In this document: positions 61,510-64,000 of the stretch, piece after piece
Layout: each line of letters begins with the position of its first letter
How positions within the stretch are numbered: position 1 is the stretch's first letter
Origin: Deltaproteobacteria bacterium
GTDB taxonomy: Bacteria > Myxococcota_A > Polyangia > Polyangiales > Polyangiaceae
DNA length: 64,000 nt
Assembly (NCBI GenBank): GCA_016218915.1
Contig: JACRCQ010000030.1
Coordinates: forward strand, 186,001 to 250,000
Direction of reading: 5' to 3'
Notes under the pieces: model-generated
Told to the model about the DNA's origin: nothing
Seen by the model: only the letters and a program-made list of their open reading frames with translations
Database searches by the model: none
Translations under genes and position numbers: made by a program

Positions 61510-64000
61510 ATGACCGGCAATGCCAAGAACTCGATTCGAAACGACATTCGCAGGTTGATCTTCGCAGTGATCGCTGCTGCCGTGGCAGTCGCGATCATCG
61601 TGTTCGTGATCGCCAAGCGACCGCTGCCCCAGAAAGGCAAGACGATCGGAGCGCGACTGGAGCTGGTCGCAGGTGACGTCTCGGTCAAGGAAGGGGAGGC
61701 CGCGACCAAGGCCCTGAGCGGGACTCCTCTCGGGTTCGGAGCCGTCGTGTCCACCGGCAAAGGTTCGCGCGCCTTCGTGCGCACCGGCGAAGGAGCCGGA
61801 GTCTTCCTGCGCGGCGAGTCCGAAGTCGTCCTCGGCGATCGCTCCGTCGACCTCAATCGCGGCGAGATCTGGTTCGATGCGGCCCGCGTCGAGCGCGATG
61901 CCGTCGGATGCAAGGCAGGCGCGCACGCCGTCACCGCCTCCGATGCCGGGCTGAGCGTGGCTCGCGAGGGCGATTCAGTAACGGTGTACGTCGCGCGCGG
62001 GCTTGCGACGCTGAATTCACCTGGCGGACGCGTGGAGGTCAATGCTGGCGAGCAGGCGACGGCCAAGGGAGGGGAAGCGCCCAAGGTGAGCCCGGTCGCG
62101 TTCTGGCAGGACTGGACCGGCGGCATGGGCGACACGCGTGCGGCTCGTGCCAACGTCGGCAGCGGCTCTGGACGCATCTACGGCTTGGATCCGTTCGCGC
62201 CTCCTGCGACGCCTGCCACGAAGCTCGGGATCTCCAAGCAGGTCGTGCGTTCGGTCATTCGCGATGGCGTCGCTGAGACCGAGGTCGACCAGACCTTCTC
62301 CAACCCGGGCGGGCGTGCGATTGAAGGCTGGTATTGGTTCACGCTGCCGGTGCAGGCGAGCGTGACGAGCTTTGCCCTGGAGACCGACGGCGTTCTGGTC
62401 GAAGGCGAGGTCACCGAGAAGAAGGAAGCTGCCGCAAAGTACGCAGCAGCTGTGCGCGCCGCCAATGATCCGGCCCTGCTCGAGTGGGTGGATGGACGCA
62501 GCTATCGCGCGCGCATCTTCCCGATTCCCGCCAACGGAGTGCGGCGCGTGGTGCTGCGGTACATCGAGATCCTTCCGCTGATCGAAGGCAAGACCCGGTA
62601 CGTGTACCCGCTGCGGTCCGATGATCCGGTGCGGTTCGACGAGTTCGCGCTGTCCGTGGATTTGGGAGCCTCGAGCGCGGACGCGACCCTGGCGACCTCG
62701 CTGGATGCGACGGTGGAGGACAATGGCCGCAAGGTGTCCATGCGCAGGAGCGGATACGTTCCCAAGGCCGACTTCCAGCTCGAGATCGCGAGTAAGAAGA
62801 AGATGGCGGCGCTGCGCACCTGGCGCTTCGAGGCAGGCAGCGATCAGGCCGACTACGTGATGGCTCGCTACGTTCCCGATGTCGACTTCGCCACGCTCCC
62901 TGCAGTGCGCGGCGACATCGCGCTGGTGGTGGACACGTCGGCAGGCGGCGATGAGAGCGCGCGTGCGCTGCGCGCGGCTGCAGCGGAAGCGATCCTGCGG
63001 GCGCTTTCGCCTGACGATCGGTTCGCGCTGATCTCGGTCGACGTGTCAGCGACCGTGCTCTACCCGAAGGATGGGATGTCGCCTGCGACGGACAAGGACA
63101 TTGCGCAGGCGCTCGAGCGGCTGAGCGAGCACACGCCTGCGGGCGCGACCGACCTTGCGGCGATGTTCGAGCCTGCGCTGGCACGGCTTCACGGCGGCGA
63201 GCAGCCCGCGATCGTGTACGTGGGCGACGGCGCGCCCACCTCGGGCGAATGGACGCCGGACGCCCTGACCGAGCGTCTCAGCCGATCGCTTGCAGGCTCT
63301 CGGTCGCGATTGTTCTGCGTGGGGGTCGGCGCGGACGCGCGTCATTCGCTCATGGAGCATCTGTCGCGCACCGGCGGAGGACGCTACGTGAGGATCGCAG
63401 AGCCGGATCAGACCACGAGCCAGGCTCTGCAGCTTGCGAGCTTGATCAAGACTCCGACGGTCACCGATGTGGAAGTGGACATGGGTGCTGGGCTCGATCA
63501 GCCGTTCTACTCGTCGGCTGGGCGCATCTCGCGCGGCGAAGAGCTGATCCTGCTGGCGCGCACGCATCACAGGCTGCCCAAGACTGCCACTGTGAAGGGG
63601 AGGGTCGCGGGCAAGGACTTCAAGACCGACTACCAGGTTGAGACCGTGTCGAGCGTGGTCACAGCGCTGGTCCCGCGGCTGTGGGCCGGCGAGTATGCGC
63701 GTCAGCTGCTCGGCAGCGGCGCCTCGGCCGATGAGAACCGCTCCAAAGTGCTCGAGCTCGGGCTCGAATACGGCTTGATGACGCCCTACACCTCGATCCT
63801 GGCGCTCGAAAGCGAGCAAGCCTACGCGCGGCAGAACGTCAAGCGTCGCAACTCGCCCTTGCGGGGCGTGCGACTGACCGCAATCCAGAGCGACGTGCAG
63901 GAGCAGCGCCTGGCCGAGCTGTTCAATCCGATGGGGCCGGTGGTCATGGCCGGCTGCGGCATGAACCGCTCTTCGGATGAAGCCGCACCAGCTTCCGCGC
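61510..64000 (+). CDS. FecR-VIT-vWA membrane protein (cut by window edge)
   Basis: An open frame of at least 830 codons that runs past the right edge; the stop lies outside. Domain order: a basic N-terminus and one membrane span at about 14-35 (LIFAVIAAAVAVAIIVFVI), a FecR-like beta-barrel domain (about 50-190, ARLELVAGDVSVKEG, GAVVSTGKGSRAFVRTG), a VIT domain (about 235-375, DGVAETEVDQTFSNPGGRAI, AAVRAANDPALLEWVDG), and a vWA domain (469-640). The MIDAS begins VVDTSAGG (475-482), with Gly in place of the last Ser of DxSxS; GATDLAAM and VYVGDGAPTSGEW follow. The 'LTPYTSILALESEQAY'-like segment (here MTPYTSILALESEQAY) is characteristic of VIT-vWA proteins. Likely an envelope binding or scaffold protein. 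Confidence 0.87.
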   Translation, partial: MTGNAKNSIRNDIRRLIFAVIAAAVAVAIIVFVIAKRPLPQKGKTIGARLELVAGDVSVKEGEAATKALSGTPLGFGAVVSTGKGSRAFVRTGEGAGVFLRGESEVVLGDRSVDLNRGEIWFDAARVERDAVGCKAGAHAVTASDAGLSVAREGDSVTVYVARGLATLNSPGGRVEVNAGEQATAKGGEAPKVSPVAFWQDWTGGMGDTRAARANVGSGSGRIYGLDPFAPPATPATKLGISKQVVRSVIRDGVAETEVDQTFSNPGGRAIEGWYWFTLPVQASVTSFALETDGVLVEGEVTEKKEAAAKYAAAVRAANDPALLEWVDGRSYRARIFPIPANGVRRVVLRYIEILPLIEGKTRYVYPLRSDDPVRFDEFALSVDLGASSADATLATSLDATVEDNGRKVSMRRSGYVPKADFQLEIASKKKMAALRTWRFEAGSDQADYVMARYVPDVDFATLPAVRGDIALVVDTSAGGDESARALRAAAAEAILRALSPDDRFALISVDVSATVLYPKDGMSPATDKDIAQALERLSEHTPAGATDLAAMFEPALARLHGGEQPAIVYVGDGAPTSGEWTPDALTERLSRSLAGSRSRLFCVGVGADARHSLMEHLSRTGGGRYVRIAEPDQTTSQALQLASLIKTPTVTDVEVDMGAGLDQPFYSSAGRISRGEELILLARTHHRLPKTATVKGRVAGKDFKTDYQVETVSSVVTALVPRLWAGEYARQLLGSGASADENRSKVLELGLEYGLMTPYTSILALESEQAYARQNVKRRNSPLRGVRLTAIQSDVQEQRLAELFNPMGPVVMAGCGMNRSSDEAAPASA

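Overview
The window looks like a GC-rich chromosomal segment of a myxobacterium (Myxococcota, probably Polyangiales or a relative). The evidence is the high G+C with G/C-ending codons, the very large number of secreted lipoproteins with Asp/Ala- or Gly/Ala-rich linkers behind the lipobox, Cys-rich 'DNDCNG' repeat proteins, an IgGFc-binding-type domain, a delta-60 repeat protein, von Willebrand A (vWA) lipoproteins, GTG starts, and a bkd (branched-chain keto acid dehydrogenase) locus of the kind these bacteria use to make iso-fatty-acid primers. No IS element, prophage, CRISPR array or rRNA was seen. The exact taxon is an inference.

Layout. 1-5.5 kb: small lipoproteins and two small minus-strand genes (a zinc-ribbon/TPR protein and a membrane protein). 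One lipoprotein gene carries an in-frame TGA. 5.5-6.5 kb: a nucleotidyltransferase/small-protein pair placed directly behind tRNA-Thr(CGT). 6.6-10 kb: housekeeping genes gatB, mtnA and lipA. 10-13.4 kb: two divergent paralogous vWA lipoproteins and a TerB-like protein. 13.5-17.1 kb: bkdA1-bkdA2-bkdB, followed by a PPC-repeat lipoprotein. LipA, 3.5 kb away, would make the lipoyl group needed by BkdB. 19.4-22.3 kb: pyrC-rimO and tRNA-Leu(CAG) with a strong terminator. 22.3-28.4 kb: a 1181-residue Cys-rich lipoprotein, a coiled-coil/winged-helix protein, a Gly-rich repeat lipoprotein and an internally duplicated zinc-ribbon protein. 28.7-33.3 kb: nifJ (pyruvate:ferredoxin oxidoreductase) with its usual dihydroorotate-dehydrogenase-like partner. 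33.4-36.2 kb: a CAP-domain lipoprotein, an alpha/beta hydrolase and an O-methyltransferase.

36.4-48.8 kb holds polytopic membrane proteins (DedA, two DUF2079 proteins, two GT-C-like proteins, a UPF0104 flippase-like protein) and a polyprenyl-phosphate-glucosyltransferase-like GT2. Together they resemble a lipid-linked sugar transfer pathway. 48.8-51.8 kb: a histidine kinase/NtrC-type regulator pair in which the regulator lacks the GAFTGA loop. 52-56.2 kb: an acyl-CoA dehydrogenase, a two-domain FabG4-type reductase and a MaoC/HtdX-like hydratase, matching the mycobacterial htdX-fabG4-fadE5 arrangement. 56.3-64 kb: PrkA-type kinase, APC permease, TatD, and a FecR-VIT-vWA protein that runs off the right edge.

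Several families of intergenic repeats are visible: a CCCCTAGGG-containing element, CACAGAGG/CGCAGA tandem units, GGGCAA-rich inverted arms, and GGAGCCGCGA elements. The strongest candidates for something new are the tRNA-linked nucleotidyltransferase pair, the GAFTGA-less regulator, the membrane glycosylation cluster and the repeat families. All functional statements come from reading the sequence and recalling families; no searches were run.
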